This document shows, in pieces, positions 33,911 to 45,130 of a stretch of 64,000 nucleotides of DNA. Position 1 is the first letter of the stretch. Every line of letters starts with the position of its first letter. The notes under the pieces are model-generated. The model saw only the letters and a program-made list of their open reading frames with translations, searched no databases and was not told the origin of the DNA. The DNA lies in assembly GCA_922989275.2 (NCBI GenBank), contig OV277870.1, positions 29,222,742-29,286,741 of the forward strand, in the 5' to 3' direction. The stretch is from Gari tellinella (taxonomy: Eukaryota > Mollusca > Bivalvia > Cardiida > Psammobiidae). Position numbers and translations under genes: made by a program.

Positions 33911-35244
33911 TTTTACCCCCTCAATATAGTGTCGTTTACCTCAATATTGCTTTTTGGTCATCTGCACAAACAAGGCCGTTCGTATATTGCTTTTAAGACA
34001 ATTCAATACCGACTATGAATGCTCAAAGTGTAACTTGAACACGGAAGATATTGCTTAACATGTTCTTTCAGAATGCATCATCTCAAGAGGTGAGAAAACC
34101 AGACTTATTCAAACGCTGTGCAATTCCTTTAATGTTGAGCTTGCAAATTTCTTCGTAAGGGCAGACAGTGAAACTTTCTTGAGGAGTCTCTATGATACAC
34201 GCCTATTAGAAGCAATAGGTATCTCCTCAAATCTACAAAAAAATTTCTGAGACATCACTTTTAGCTATATATACCAAGTAAACAGCCAGTGCCGTCTACG
34301 ATAGACATTTCCTCAATGTAAACACTTTTGTTTCAGTTTCGAAAAGTGAGATACCTTATCAAGAAGAATATGTTTATCGCTCCCGAATAAAGCGATCCTA
34401 CTTCTAGTATACTTGTCATTCACAGTGTGAATGTGACGAGTACACTTATCCTATGCAAACAGCGAGGACACTGATCAGAGGACTCCTACAGGAGCTCGCT
34501 GATCAGGGTCTACACTGCTTGTTACTCTGCGAAATATGGTATAAAATCATCTGGGTTTGATTCGAAATTGGACCTTTCCATTACACATCTTATGGGTGAA
34601 TGGGTTAGAAGTATTCAATGTTCAATACCAGCTAGTACTACAGTGTGTGCTGCATTGTAATCACTCAAATACTATACCTGATTACAGAGCATACAGTACA
34701 CAAACTATTAGCAGACGCATACTTATTCAGTCACTTTGAGTCCCGTTTGTCTTTTTTCACATTTATTTCTTTTTCGTTCTAGTGAAAAGAAACTACAACC
34801 CCGAGACTCATTAAGACTCATAAGACTGTCAAAATTTATTGCTGTTGTCAATTACAGTAGTGTAGAAAATTGCTATGTACATGAGTTTGTATACAACTGC
34901 AACAATATTGTTTTAAAACCTGATCATTTCTAATTACTACAGGTAAATTGCAATTGATACCTTACCAAATTTCCTAACAGATCAAGTTATTGCCCAATGA
35001 ACATGTTGTTCAGAATACATGTACGGTGTCTGTGACATATTGCAGTGACACATAAAAACGCGTCACTGTAATATACAACAGACTCTGTCTAAAACGAGTG
35101 TACAGAGTACTAAATGTACAGATAGTTAACCTTTCCTCTTCAATTAATTTATAGTTTATTTATTTTCTACATATTGTCTGTCATGTACTTATGTTATCAT
35201 ACATGTTGAAAATCCCTGAAAAGTGTAATAAAAGAGTATATATA
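33911..35244. other. Intergenic with one hairpin
   Basis: No gene recognised. A family-type hairpin with a new inner stem lies at 34454-34526 (ACTGATCAGAGGACTCCTAC with GGAGCTCGCTGATCAGGGTC). Confidence 0.4.
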
Positions 35245-35325
35245 TGAGTGTCAAACAGGTTGACTACTGATAAGACGCCGAGTTTCGCGGCGTCTGATTT
35301 CTATTCAAAATGTTTGCAAAGTCAA
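35245..35325. repeat. Family hairpin, isolated
   Basis: GTCAAACAGGTTGACTACTG, GACGCCGAGTTTCGCGGCGT, then ATTCAAAATGTTTGCAAAG. Only the core is clear. Confidence 0.6.
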
Positions 35326-35792
35326 CTTTATACACATTTTGCGATAAAACTTTTAAGCAATATCTTAATATTGAAGCAATATGTAGGCTGTAAATCAATA
35401 TATTTATATTGTTATCAATATATCGAGCACTTTACTGAATCCTGACCCAGCCTTTTGGTTGTTAATTTATCATAAAAAACTTTAAATAATTTGTTAATGA
35501 GCAAAACCGTTGTGGGAATCTGTTCACCAGCATTTGTTTGAATAAAGAACTCGATATTGAGGGCATTGTAAATTTTCCCTAAACCGTAGTTTTTAAAGGG
35601 TGTTAAAATACAATTCATAACTGCCATCCGTTCATCTATAATTCAATGTGAAATGTAGTTGGATATAGAATTATCTTATTTATCACATATAACGATCTGC
35701 TGATTTTCAATAGAAGTTAAAACGATCACCGATGCAGGGCCTCCTCTGTTTTATTCTTTTACGACTGTCGAACCAGACTTGTCTTGATTTTG

Positions 35793-35866
35793 CAAATAGT
35801 GTGGTTCGAGATCAGACACTGCATAAAGCAGCGTCTGATATAGATCCCTCATGTCTGACACTCGTC
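35793..35866. repeat. Family hairpin, isolated
   Basis: GCAAATAGTGTGGTTCGAG, hairpin GACACTGCATAAAGCAGCGT, GATCCCTCATGTCTGACA. Confidence 0.5.
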
Positions 35867-36059
35867 ATTAGTATTCTGAAATAAATATCGCATTATGAAA
35901 AAAGCACATGACACTTTCAAAGAAGCTGATGTGACAGTAGGATAATGGTTTAAACCTGATGATTTTTTTCAATTGCTAACATACCAATAATTATATGACT
36001 TGCACAACACTCCCTAGGGTTGATTAAATTGCATTCCTGTCAAAACAAAAATGATAAAC

Positions 36060-36190
36060 AGAGCGTCTAAACAGTTTGAGTCTAGGTGAGACACCAGGTT
36101 ACCCGGCGTTAAATTATTTGCAATGGAATTTATTGTATTAGCATAAATGCGTTTCTTGGGGAAAAATAACGTCTTTTCCACCATACCATA
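36060..36190. repeat. Fam-1 right half, decayed
   Basis: AACAGTTTGAGTCTAGGTGA, GACACCAGGTTACCCGGCGT, then TAGCATAAATGCGTTTCTTG and AACGTCTTTTCCACCA. Confidence 0.55.
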
Positions 36191-36675
36191 ATGCAGTATG
36201 TTAACTTAAACATATCGGTTACTGCCGCATGTATATAGAAAAACCCTCATATTACTGTTTAGAACTGGGTTTTTTGTATATTGTAAATGATTTCATGAAA
36301 CACGTGAATATTTTGAAGCATAATTAAACATTCATAAGTAAAATCTCTTTCGCCCAAGCGTCTATCAACTTTCATTCAGATTCAGAAGCAGACCAGATGC
36401 TGAATAACTCTGGCAGATTTATTCCGCATTTGGTCTTGATGCAACTACTTACATGTATAATGCCGCATTTCTGCAGTTTTTATCTAGTTTCAAACTCTGG
36501 TTTGTACCACTTAAATGAATATTTATTACATTTATAATTTAATTAATTGATATATTTGATTTTTATAATATAAAATCATGGTTTACACTGTGTGTACAGC
36601 ATGTAAATGCAACATCGATTTTATGCTATTGATATTGATACAAGGAGTCGGATAGGTTAAGGAATGTTTAGACCA

Positions 36676-36760
36676 AAACCGACCCATCAAATAGACCGAA
36701 ACAACCTACTCCTAAATATAGGCCGAAACGACCTAGGTCAAACAACCTAGGCCTTAACGA
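36676..36760. repeat. Short iterated GACCGAAACRACCTA motif
   Basis: AGACCGAAACAACCTA, AGGCCGAAACGACCTAGG and CAAACAACCTAGGCC: three or four variants within ~85 bp, partly self-complementary through CCTAGG. Confidence 0.5.
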
Positions 36761-36872
36761 ACCGTTACCACTCGTACCCAAAAGAATTCTACTAATTTTG
36801 TGATCATCATATTAACTTCAAAGTGTTCTGTTTATTCACTAGATGTGTATTATTTTAAATCGTGTCAACCTA

Positions 36873-37072
36873 CAGTGGAGAATCTGTTATTCTTTCCCAA
36901 TAAACGCGTTTACGCTAAAACTATAATTTGCAGTGCAAACAGTTTGGAGCCAGCCACGAAGATAAACAAGAATTATCAGAATTGTCCAAAAGTTGTTCTT
37001 TTCTACATTTTAGTGCTTTTGCGTTTGCGTACGTTTGCGTTTAAACGGGAAAGAATAACAGATTCTCCACTG
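36873..37072. mobile_element. Fam-1 MITE with the hairpin core deleted
   Basis: TA at 36871-36872 and 37073-37074. Both ends are full (CAGTGGAGAATCTG...). GTTTGGAGCCAG jumps straight to CCACGAAGATAAAC, so one arm and the tip (~46 bp) are gone. Confidence 0.85.
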
Positions 37073-37514
37073 TACCTAAAAAAGTTATATTTCTTCGTAT
37101 TTCTTCAAAACTAGAAACAAAATATGGGGTAAAGGGTTAAATGGGTTCGGCTTGCCCGCCTGAATGATAGTCTTTGATAATTTAATACTCTAGTGTCACA
37201 TTATGATATGATCCTAAACACGTGGGTTGTGTTTGAAAGCTTTCCTGGGATTGTTCAATGTATTATTAACTTAACTCCTGTGACTACCAATGCCAAACTC
37301 GTCTGCTGCTTGACAGCAGAATTGATTCAATACAGCTGTCAATTTAATCTGATTTTGATTTATATACAACTGATTGACACTTATTTATTATAATGTTTCA
37401 TCACACACGTAGATTATAATTCATATTTGAAAAGAAAATGCAGACGGTATGAGGTTTTACGCAGCCGACCTCGCGGTGGTGAATGGGATGATACATTCCC
37501 CTGGTGACTTTCAG

Positions 37515-37785
37515 TACGTACAAATACAGCCGAGAAGACGCAATTCTTTCCCAATAAACGCGTTCACGTTCAAACTAAAATTTCCACTGCAAACAGTCTG
37601 TAGCCAGATAAGACGCAGCGTAACCCGGCGTCTGATCAGGCTCACAACTGTTTTCGATTTAGATTAAAATGAACATGTGTAGTAGAAAACTGTCGAAATG
37701 TTGCCATTTTTGTCATTTAATTGCAATGCGTTCCATTTGCGTTTTAAGGAGAAATAAAATAATGTTTTATCCACTGTATGAAGAT
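37515..37785. repeat. Fam-1 copy, decayed
   Basis: ATTCTTTCCCAATAAACGCG, hairpin GACGCAGCGTAACCCGGCGT with CTCACAACTGTTTTCG, right end TGTTTTATCCACTGTA. Confidence 0.65.
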
Positions 37786-37887
37786 ACCCTTCACTGTCAT
37801 TACGCAATCAATGTTAAACAAATGTGTCTTTTTCCCCCTCAAATTCAAATATTAGGTATTGTTACAGAATTAATATCAAAATGAGTA

Positions 37888-37952
37888 GCAAACAGATTAG
37901 AACATGATCAAATTATGCAGCGTTACGCGGCGTCTGCTCAGGTTTAAACCAT
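37888..37952. repeat. Family hairpin remnant
   Basis: GCAAACAGATTAGAACATGA, AATTATGCAGCGTTACGCGG and CGTCTGCTCAGGTTTAAACC. Confidence 0.5.
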
Positions 37953-38302
37953 GGGCAAAGAACCATTGCATCGGTATCATGCAGGGAATGGAATGAATGA
38001 TACCAAACAAAGAAATAACATGCTAGGTAAGGGCACATTACCACATAGCTACCAACCAAGCATACATTGGGATACATATCAACCGAACAGAACCTTCGAG
38101 AACATTCCTCCCGTGAGTTAAACGAATAGAAACGGGAGCGCATTGTAATTAAATGTAGAAGAAATACTTCTTTTAAAATTCTAACGATTCATGTTTATCA
38201 AAACGACATATTTGATTCTGATCAGATGCGGGGTTACCTTTGCGTCTGAGCTGTCTCCAAGCTGTAAGCCAAAGGTGCTTGACAGCGACTGTACATTGCT
38301 TT

Positions 38303-38555
38303 GTGCAGAGGAGAAGACGTTATCCTTTCCCGTTTACACGCAAACGAAACGCAAACGCATCGCAATCAAATGGAACACAGACATATTTTTAGCAAGTCTA
38401 ATTACTTTTGTTATATGAGTTGCAAACAATTTTGAGCCAGACCAGACGCCAGGTTACGCGGCGTCTGATCATGCACCAATTCGTTCACAATAAAAATAAC
38501 ATTTTTTTCGTTAGCGAGTTAAATTGGAAATAATAATGTTTTATCTACTCTATGT
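38303..38555. repeat. Fam-1-related copy, decayed
   Basis: GGAGAAGACGTTATCCTTTC, CACGCAAACGAAACGCAAAC, hairpin GACGCCAGGTTACGCGGCGT, right end AATGTTTTATCTACTCTA. A separate partial hairpin lies just upstream at 38216-38275. Confidence 0.6.
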
Positions 38556-38933
38556 TGGAAACATATTCAAGATAAAAGGGAGTAAACTAAGCAAACTCAA
38601 CATTTTCTCACTAGTTTTAGCAGTCAGAACAAAGTGCTAGTACTACTCATTTCTCGAAGAAAATACGAGTCTAATAAGTTTATGACACAATGCAGAAATG
38701 AAGATTTTAGTTTTTGAAATATTTGCCTTATTTAGAGTACTGCATATTTTGCTATCAGCGAATATCCTGATGATTCGAATATCTTATATTGGCGCTATAT
38801 GACCTATTTTGTATCGCATTGCCTTAAAACCCACCTCATTCTACTCAGGGGCCCCTTTTATTGATTAAAACCTTTTTTTTAAATCATCATTAACTGGAAG
38901 ATATATTACAGCTAAGGATATTTCACTTAAGAA

Positions 38934-39105
38934 ATAATCTTCGCTCCATGCTTTGTTATGGCCTCATATACCACGATTTGGAGTTCTGACGCGTAGTAAA
39001 TTAACCACGAGGGCCGAAGGCCCAAGTGGTTAATTTGCAGCGCGCCAGAACGACAATTCGTGGTACATGTATATGAGGCTATAGAATACAATGGACGAAG
39101 ATTAT
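38934..39105. mobile_element. Foldback element, 172 bp
   Basis: ATAATCTTCGCTCCATGCTT faces AATGGACGAAGATTAT. Inner arms TTAACCAC/GTGGTTAA surround GAGGGCCGAAGGCCC. Confidence 0.75.
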
Positions 39106-40070
39106 CTCGATTCTGACATTACTTATAAGGATCTAACCGGGTCTACACTGGTTGGTTTGGTGAACAATCGCATCGGATTTTTTTATTAGGTACCGATAGT
39201 AGGAACACATTAATCCCCTGGATGGCTGTTCCATTCTACCAATTCAAAACATCATATCTTAAAAAGTTTTGAATATATATTCTAAACCCCCGTTTAAACA
39301 AGTTTAACATCTAAATACATTAAATAAACTAATTATCACTTAAATATGACTATTTATCACTTAAATATGTCAACTCCTTTACAAAACTATCAGTTAAACG
39401 CTTTAAAATTTGCATATCTTTATTTCAATCGAGCGTTCCTGAAATAGAATTTACCGTAGGGTTGACACAGGAACAGCCGTTGTAACCAGACTATTTTCAC
39501 ACCGTGATATATCATACTAGATCTATCACCGTAAATGTGTTCTTTGTTTATAGAGACAAATTCACGTGTTATGTTAGAATTTTCAATATTAAATATTTAT
39601 ATGAGAATGATGGACTTAAAACCGATAGGTTTTTACAATGATTTGTATTTCAATACCAACATCACAGTCACCTACAAATGGTGTTTGTATTTATGAACGT
39701 AAGAAGCTTTAAGTTTTAAGAAGTTACACTCACAGACGAAACTATCTCATTTTGTGTTTCATTTGCTTTTCGATCTCTTATCAAATGAATACCGTCCTCT
39801 ACAAGAGACATAAGCAAACAGTGAATATTTGTATCAGACGCCGCTATAGGAGAAGCCATAGCGCATTGGCCACTGTATACAGAACTAAACCTAATACGAC
39901 AAACTTAATGGGATAATCTTAAACATGACCATGGTCTGCTCTGTTTACAAAAGTAAAAAACAGTGTTTGTAGTACAGTATTGAAGACGTTAGTATACGAC
40001 AATGCAACGACTGAACCTTTCGTAATCTACATTTCAATGCAATTTGTTTACACGGAAGATAAAATAGTGG
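39106..40070. other. Intergenic, nothing major
   Basis: No gene recognised. A partial family hairpin (GCAAACAGTGAATATTTGTA...GACGCCGCTATAGG) lies at 39813-39870. Confidence 0.4.
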
Positions 40071-40076
40071 AGAAGA

Positions 40077-40533
40077 CGTTATTATTCCCGTTTAACCGTG
40101 AACGAAACGCAATCGCAGTGCACTTAAATGTAGAAAACGGCAACCTTATGAAATTTCTTACAGTGGAGAATCTGTTATTCTTTCCCAATAAACGCGTTTA
40201 CGCTAAAACTATTATTTGCAGTGCAAACATTTTGGAGCCAGATCAGACGCCGGGTAACCCGGCGTCTGATCAGGCTCCAAACTATTTGCCACCAAGATAA
40301 ACATGAAATATCAGAATTGTCCAAAAGTTGTTCTTTTCTACGTTTTAGTGCTTAGCGTTTGCGTACGTTTGCGTTTAAACGGGAAAGAAGAACAGATTAT
40401 CCACTGTACTATCTATTTTAATCTTTGTGGTAAACAGGTTGGAGTCTGATCTCTGGCTTAAAACTGTTTGCATTGGAAACATTATTTTTAACATTAACGC
40501 GCTTATTATGAAAGAATAACGTATTCTCGACTG
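40077..40533. mobile_element. Fam-1-related element split by a Fam-1 insertion
   Basis: Left part 40077-40158 (GTGGAGAAGACGTTATTATT, AACGAAACGCAATCGC). Right part 40409-40533 (GGTAAACAGGTTGGAGTCTG, AAAGAATAACGTATTCTCG). The intervening 246 bp is a complete Fam-1 copy. Confidence 0.65.
40161..40406. mobile_element. Fam-1 MITE, full length, 246 bp, nested
   Basis: TA at 40159-40160 and 40407-40408. Ends CAGTGGAGAATCTG and CAGATTATCCACTG. Hairpin GACGCCGGGTAACCCGGCGT. Confidence 0.85.
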
Positions 40534-41060
40534 TGAAGTGTGTTCTACAAGTTACTGGTATCTCGCTGCAATTCCATTCAGATAAGAATAAATCGTTAGA
40601 ATTTAATGTTTTAAATTTCTTTTGTTTTGTGTCTGCGTTTAGATGTGGAATCAAAAGTATTCCCACAGTATGTATCTGATAGAAAATAATGCTATTTTAC
40701 CACTTTATTGAGGGTTTTTTCTGCAACTTTTTTACACTTAACAGTGCTCTCTACAAGCATAGAGTGCACAACACATTGTAGTAAATAATCTTTTGCAATT
40801 TCTTATAGTACATAATGCATTTAGTAGAGATAAAACACCAAGGTGCTCTGTATTAATTCGCACCAGAAATGTTTTATTAAAGTTACAGTACTGTTTCTGG
40901 GCAAATTATCAGTGTATAAGAAACTAATCTTCAAACGTAATGCAAACGTAATGCAAACATCTTCCAAATGAGCTGAAACCTGTATTCTTCCTTGACGACC
41001 AGTACATTCATTGCAGGGCTAAATCCACCGAAATAGAACGATAAAGCGTGTTACACAGCT
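40534..41060. other. Intergenic, nothing recognised
   Basis: AT-rich, no supportable gene or repeat. Confidence 0.4.
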
Positions 41061-41286
41061 GGGGCCCGTTTTACTAAACAACCTACGCAAAATTTTTGCG
41101 TAAGTCAAAATCGTTTAACTCTTATTTTTCGATCATAAACGTTTGCAAACAGCAAATAGCCAGATCGGAGGACGCGCTTAAAGCGCGTCTGCTGTTTGTA
41201 GCAAGTGATAATAAAAATATAAATTAAAATTTAAAATTTTGACTTACGCAACATGTTTGCGTAAGTAGTTTAGTAAAACGGGACCC
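41061..41286. mobile_element. Fam-E foldback carrying a family hairpin
   Basis: GGGGCCCGTTTTACTAAAC left, GTTTAGTAAAACGGGACCC right. The centre holds GTTTGCAAACAGCAAATAGC and GACGCGCTTAAAGCGCGTC. Confidence 0.7.
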
Positions 41287-41747
41287 AGAAATACTTACAC
41301 ACTAAATTTAAAATATTATCAGACGATGGATTCCACCATTGGGTGTGAGAGAAGTGGGGCGTGAAGTGACAACAAAAACTTACAAATCACTATTAAAATC
41401 ACATGATTAATCTTTTAAATATTTCATGCATTTTCAAATTGATCTTATAAATAAAAAAATATACTTATCTTAATAATAAAACTAAAAGAATTATCTGTTT
41501 CATGGTTAACTTCCAAGTGAAGCCGTAAAAGTAGGACGTTTTTTACTTTATTTTAAATGTTGTTGTTTGTCTCTGTACGAGTACATGTCCATGTTAAGCT
41601 CTTTCCATCACACAGCTCCTGTGTGAAAAGAACACTGTATAAACCTGGTATAGTAATACTATTAATAACAATAATAATAATGTATAATGTTATATTATAA
41701 TTAAGTGGTTTATACAGTCGTAGATCGCTACCTTGAACTCGCTTTAA

Positions 41748-42226
41748 CCCATTCACTACCAAAAGTGTCGTCATATGTTTACCCCTCACAGTTTCATTGT
41801 CGTCGGATTTATTTTTTGTTTGCAATATCGTTTCAAAGTAAGATTTTATGTAGCATGAGTTAAAACGATAAGAGTGTCAAACGGTTTTGGTCCTGATCAG
41901 ATGCCGCGTTACGCGGCCTCTGATTACTGTGGAGAATGTGTTATTCTTTCCCAATAAACGCGTTTACGCTAAAACTATTATTTCCAATACAAACAGTTTG
42001 GAGCCAGATCAGACGCCGGGTAACCCGGCGTCTGATCAGGCTCCAAACTGTTTGCCACCAAGATAAACATAAATTATCAGAATTGTCAAAAAGTTGTACT
42101 TTTCTAGGTTTTAGTGTTTTGCGTTTGCGTACGTTTGCGTTTAAACGGGAAAGAATAACAGATTATCCACTGTAGGAGCAACACTGTTTGCAAACGCGCT
42201 TTATGGTGCCATTGAGGCTGAAAGGG
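41748..42226. mobile_element. Fam-3 MITE, middle layer of the nest
   Basis: TTAA at 41744-41747 and 42227-42230. Standard body to GCGTTACGCGGCCTCTGAT at 41924, then resumes with GGAGCAACACTGTTTGCAAA at 42175. Confidence 0.8.
41927..42172. mobile_element. Fam-1 MITE, 246 bp, innermost layer
   Basis: TA at 41925-41926 and 42173-42174. Removing element plus one TA restores the Fam-3 right arm (TCTGATTAGGAGC, compared with TCTGATCAGGATC elsewhere). Confidence 0.9.
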
Positions 42227-42379
42227 TTAAGCAAACGTTTTCCATGTTTCTGTTGTTTAACTTCATTTCTTCAAAATATTAGTCTACTACTTAACTTTAA
42301 AACACAGATATGTGAAACTTAGGCGAGGTCGTTATATCGAAGTTCGACTGTCATTAGTTGTCATTTATTATTTTACAAT

Positions 42380-42600
42380 AGGGAACAATTTATTCTCTCC
42401 CATTAGAATGTGTTTATGCTATATAACAAGTCATAGTCATTGCAAACAATATGGAGCCAGATCAGACACCGGGTAAATTAGAGTTTGATGAAGTTCTAAT
42501 ATTTTTGTTACACATGTAGCACACTGATTTAATAAATCGTCAATTTTTTTAGACGTTTGCGTTAAAATGATTTCGAACAAGTAGACCATTTGCAGTGTGA
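42380..42600. repeat. Fam-1 remnant
   Basis: AACAATTTATTCTCTCCC, TTGCAAACAATATGGAGCCA and GATCAGACACCGGGTAAATT; the right half is replaced. Confidence 0.5.
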
Positions 42601-42775
42601 TGATATGTTTTGACTGTAGAAGTATTACCATACGAGTGTCACATAGTTTGAATAAAAGTTATACGCTTCAATAAGTACTGCCCTCATCATAACGATACTT
42701 GAAAGATTGACACGTATTAGCCCGTTCACATTACAGATCTAAACACCCTTGCAAACACATTTGACCAAGACTACA

Positions 42776-43205
42776 CTGATAATAGGGGACATAGGGCCCG
42801 TTTTATGAAACTTCGTACGACAAAAACGGTCGTAAGTCAAAACTTTAAAATGCATCTTATTTCTGATTTCTCCATCTAATCCTGTCGTGTGACATCTCTT
42901 TGGAAATGTCTTTTCAAACACTGATAATAGGGGACCTGGGCCCGTTTAATGAAACTTCGAACGACAAAAACGGTCGTAAGTCAAAACTTTAAAATGCATA
43001 TTATTTCTGATTTCTCCATATAATCCTGTCGTGTGACATCTCTTTGGAAATGTCTTTTCAAACACTGATAATAGGGGACCTGGGGCCCGTTTAATGAAAC
43101 GTCGTACGACAAAAACGGTCGTAAGTCAAAACTTTAAAGCATTGATAATTCTAGAATTTGACTTACGACCATTTTTATCGTACGACGTTTAATAAAACGG
43201 ACACC
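42776..43205. mobile_element. Fam-E foldback with its left arm in three tandem copies
   Basis: Units start at CTGATAATAGGGGAC: 42776, 42921 and 43065 (periods 145 and 144 bp). Each has GGGCCCGTTT, ACAAAAACGGTCGTAAGTC and CTGTCGTGTGACATCTCTTT. Only the last is closed by the complementary right arm (TTGACTTACGACCATTTTTA at 43158). Confidence 0.85.
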
Positions 43206-44237
43206 TGGCCAAAATTTGAACTATTTGTCACTCTGAACTCGTGTCCTGAAATATTAGGAAATATAGACCAAATTCAGAATTTTAGCAGACTTATACCACG
43301 CGACATATAGCATATATATTTATAAGGCCATGAATGCATCTGCCTTGTAATTCTTGAATGACACTTTTAACAGTATGTCTTTATCTCGACCAGATGCTGG
43401 AGAATTTAAAATCCGATTAGGATGCATATTGTTTGACAGTCGTATAGTTTCATTTTAAACCTGAATATAAGAACGTTTATTATCATTATTCCAAAGGACG
43501 TTACTGTTAACTCATTTACGCCTAGATATTGCAATGCACTCTCCCTGTATACGTTTTGGAAGATTTCATTGTATAAAACTATACAAAGGTAATATAAAGA
43601 CACTACGATGTTACTGTACATGAGATAGCCAACAATGCAGTCCCTGATGAGACGCCGCGTAGCGCTACACTGTTTGCCAATGTTCATTTTTAATTAGTAG
43701 TAACTAAGATTGAATGGGCTAAAAAAGGAAATAATAAAATGTCAGGGTTAGGTAATCTGATATGTGTTAGTTCTCGCAAGGTTTAACGTTAGGTTAACAA
43801 ATTTCCCCGGAGTTGCCGTTATTAGATAGTAAGGGTATCCCTTCTCTGTCAAAATACATTCTGCTGAGCAGTTGTCACCTAAACAATAAAGCAAGCATTT
43901 AGTAGTATGCATATCAAATCGATGTTGATGAATTGAAAATATCAAACAGTTTGTACCATGAGCGAAAAAAAACCAATAAAGTTACTTGACGTCTTATCGG
44001 GAGCCAAACTTTCTGGAAATGTTACTTTGGTTTCGCAAGAAGAATAAGGTTTTAAATACTAATTACGAAACTAGAAGATAATAAAGATGACTTTTCACAA
44101 AAAGGTATTTTAAATCTACGAGGGATGCACAGAGTGTAATGTTTAGCGGTATCACGATTAGAAGATGAGAAAATGACATCAACGCATTCCCCATTGTGGT
44201 ACGTGTCTTATAAAACTTAAAAGTGTAAATACATGTA
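43206..44237. other. Intergenic with one hairpin remnant
   Basis: No gene recognised. GAGACGCCGCGTAGCGCTAC (43649-43668) is a degenerate family hairpin. Confidence 0.4.
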
Positions 44238-44483
44238 CAGTGGAGAATCTGTTATTCTTTCCCAATAAACGCGTTTACGCTAAAACTATTATTTGCAGTG
44301 CAAACAGTTTGGAGCCAGATCAGACGCCGGGTTACCCGGCGTCTGATCAGGCTCCAAACTGTTTGCCACCAAGATAAATATGAATTATCAGAATTGTCAA
44401 AAAGTTGTACTTTTCTACGTTTTAGTGTTTTGCGTTTGCGTACGTTTGCGTTTAAACGGGAAAGAATAACAGATTATCCACTG
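44238..44483. mobile_element. Fam-1 MITE, full length, 246 bp
   Basis: TA at 44236-44237 and 44484-44485. Hairpin GACGCCGGGTTACCCGGCGT. Outside the TA lies a ~26-bp imperfect direct repeat (TCTTATAAAACTTAAAAGTG left, TCTTATTAAACTTAAAGTG right), so the flank was duplicated beyond the usual TA. Confidence 0.85.
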
Positions 44484-44956
44484 TACCTGTCTTATTAAAC
44501 TTAAAGTGTAAATATCCTTATAGAGTGCGACCCGGTAGGCACATTTAATGCATCAGTACAAGAGTACCACAGATGACAATATCTACAGCAAATAATTTGA
44601 TAATCGACCACTGAAAAACTTATTGACTGGTAGTATTGAAGATATTAGGCAAATTAATGCAAGGAAAAATAGTATGCAAAATTCTTCTGCATGAGTTTTC
44701 TGCAAAACGTATGACCTTAATTGAAACACTCAACAGAGTCCGTGGTTGTTTATTGGACAGTCAGCCTTTGATGCAGGCGTTACTGAACAACCAATATACG
44801 TCAGTGTTTGACAAATCTGCTAATTATCCAAAGAAATCAAATCTCAACACTCCCACTTTAAGGTTTGAGCTTTCCGAAAGAGCTGTGACAATATTTAAAA
44901 TGTGATATACTACTATGAGTCGTGTTAGCCCTATCACGACGAACTTACATAAGTAA

Positions 44957-45130
44957 GAATTGCAAACAATTTGGATTCTGATCAGACGCTGCGTGACGCG
45001 GCGTCTGATCCGAATCCAAAGTATGTGTCTCTCATAACAACACTGCTGAAGTCATACTACCTTAGATCTAACTTTGAAACAATATGCAGACAATAATAGT
45101 TATACAGACGACACTATGACAGTGAATGAG
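44957..45130. mobile_element. Fam-3 MITE, left end lost
   Basis: Begins GAATTGCAAACAATTTGGAT, hairpin GACGCTGCGTGACGCGGCGT, right TTAA at 45131-45134. Confidence 0.7.

Larger units (their letters stand above)
41715..42350. mobile_element. Fam-5 element, outer layer of a three-level nest
   Basis: TA at 41713-41714, end CAGTCGTAGATCGC and CTTGAACTCGC; right end GTTATATCGAAGTTCGACTG. Between its halves sits a Fam-3 copy (41748-42226), which itself contains a Fam-1 copy. The right TA is no longer visible. Confidence 0.7.

Noticed and set aside
21217..44498. A repeated peptide, SQIRRRVTRRLIRLQTVCHQD, in several open frames (21217-21411, 30105-30452 on both strands, 41936-42175, 44298-44498)
   Set aside because: All are translations of the Fam-1 hairpin MITE. 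Similar peptides come from repeat copies, and at 30.1-30.4 kb both strands are open because the element is palindromic.
44636..44905. 89-codon plus-strand open frame
   Set aside because: No recognisable domain, promoter or splice signals; length is within chance for this AT-rich window.
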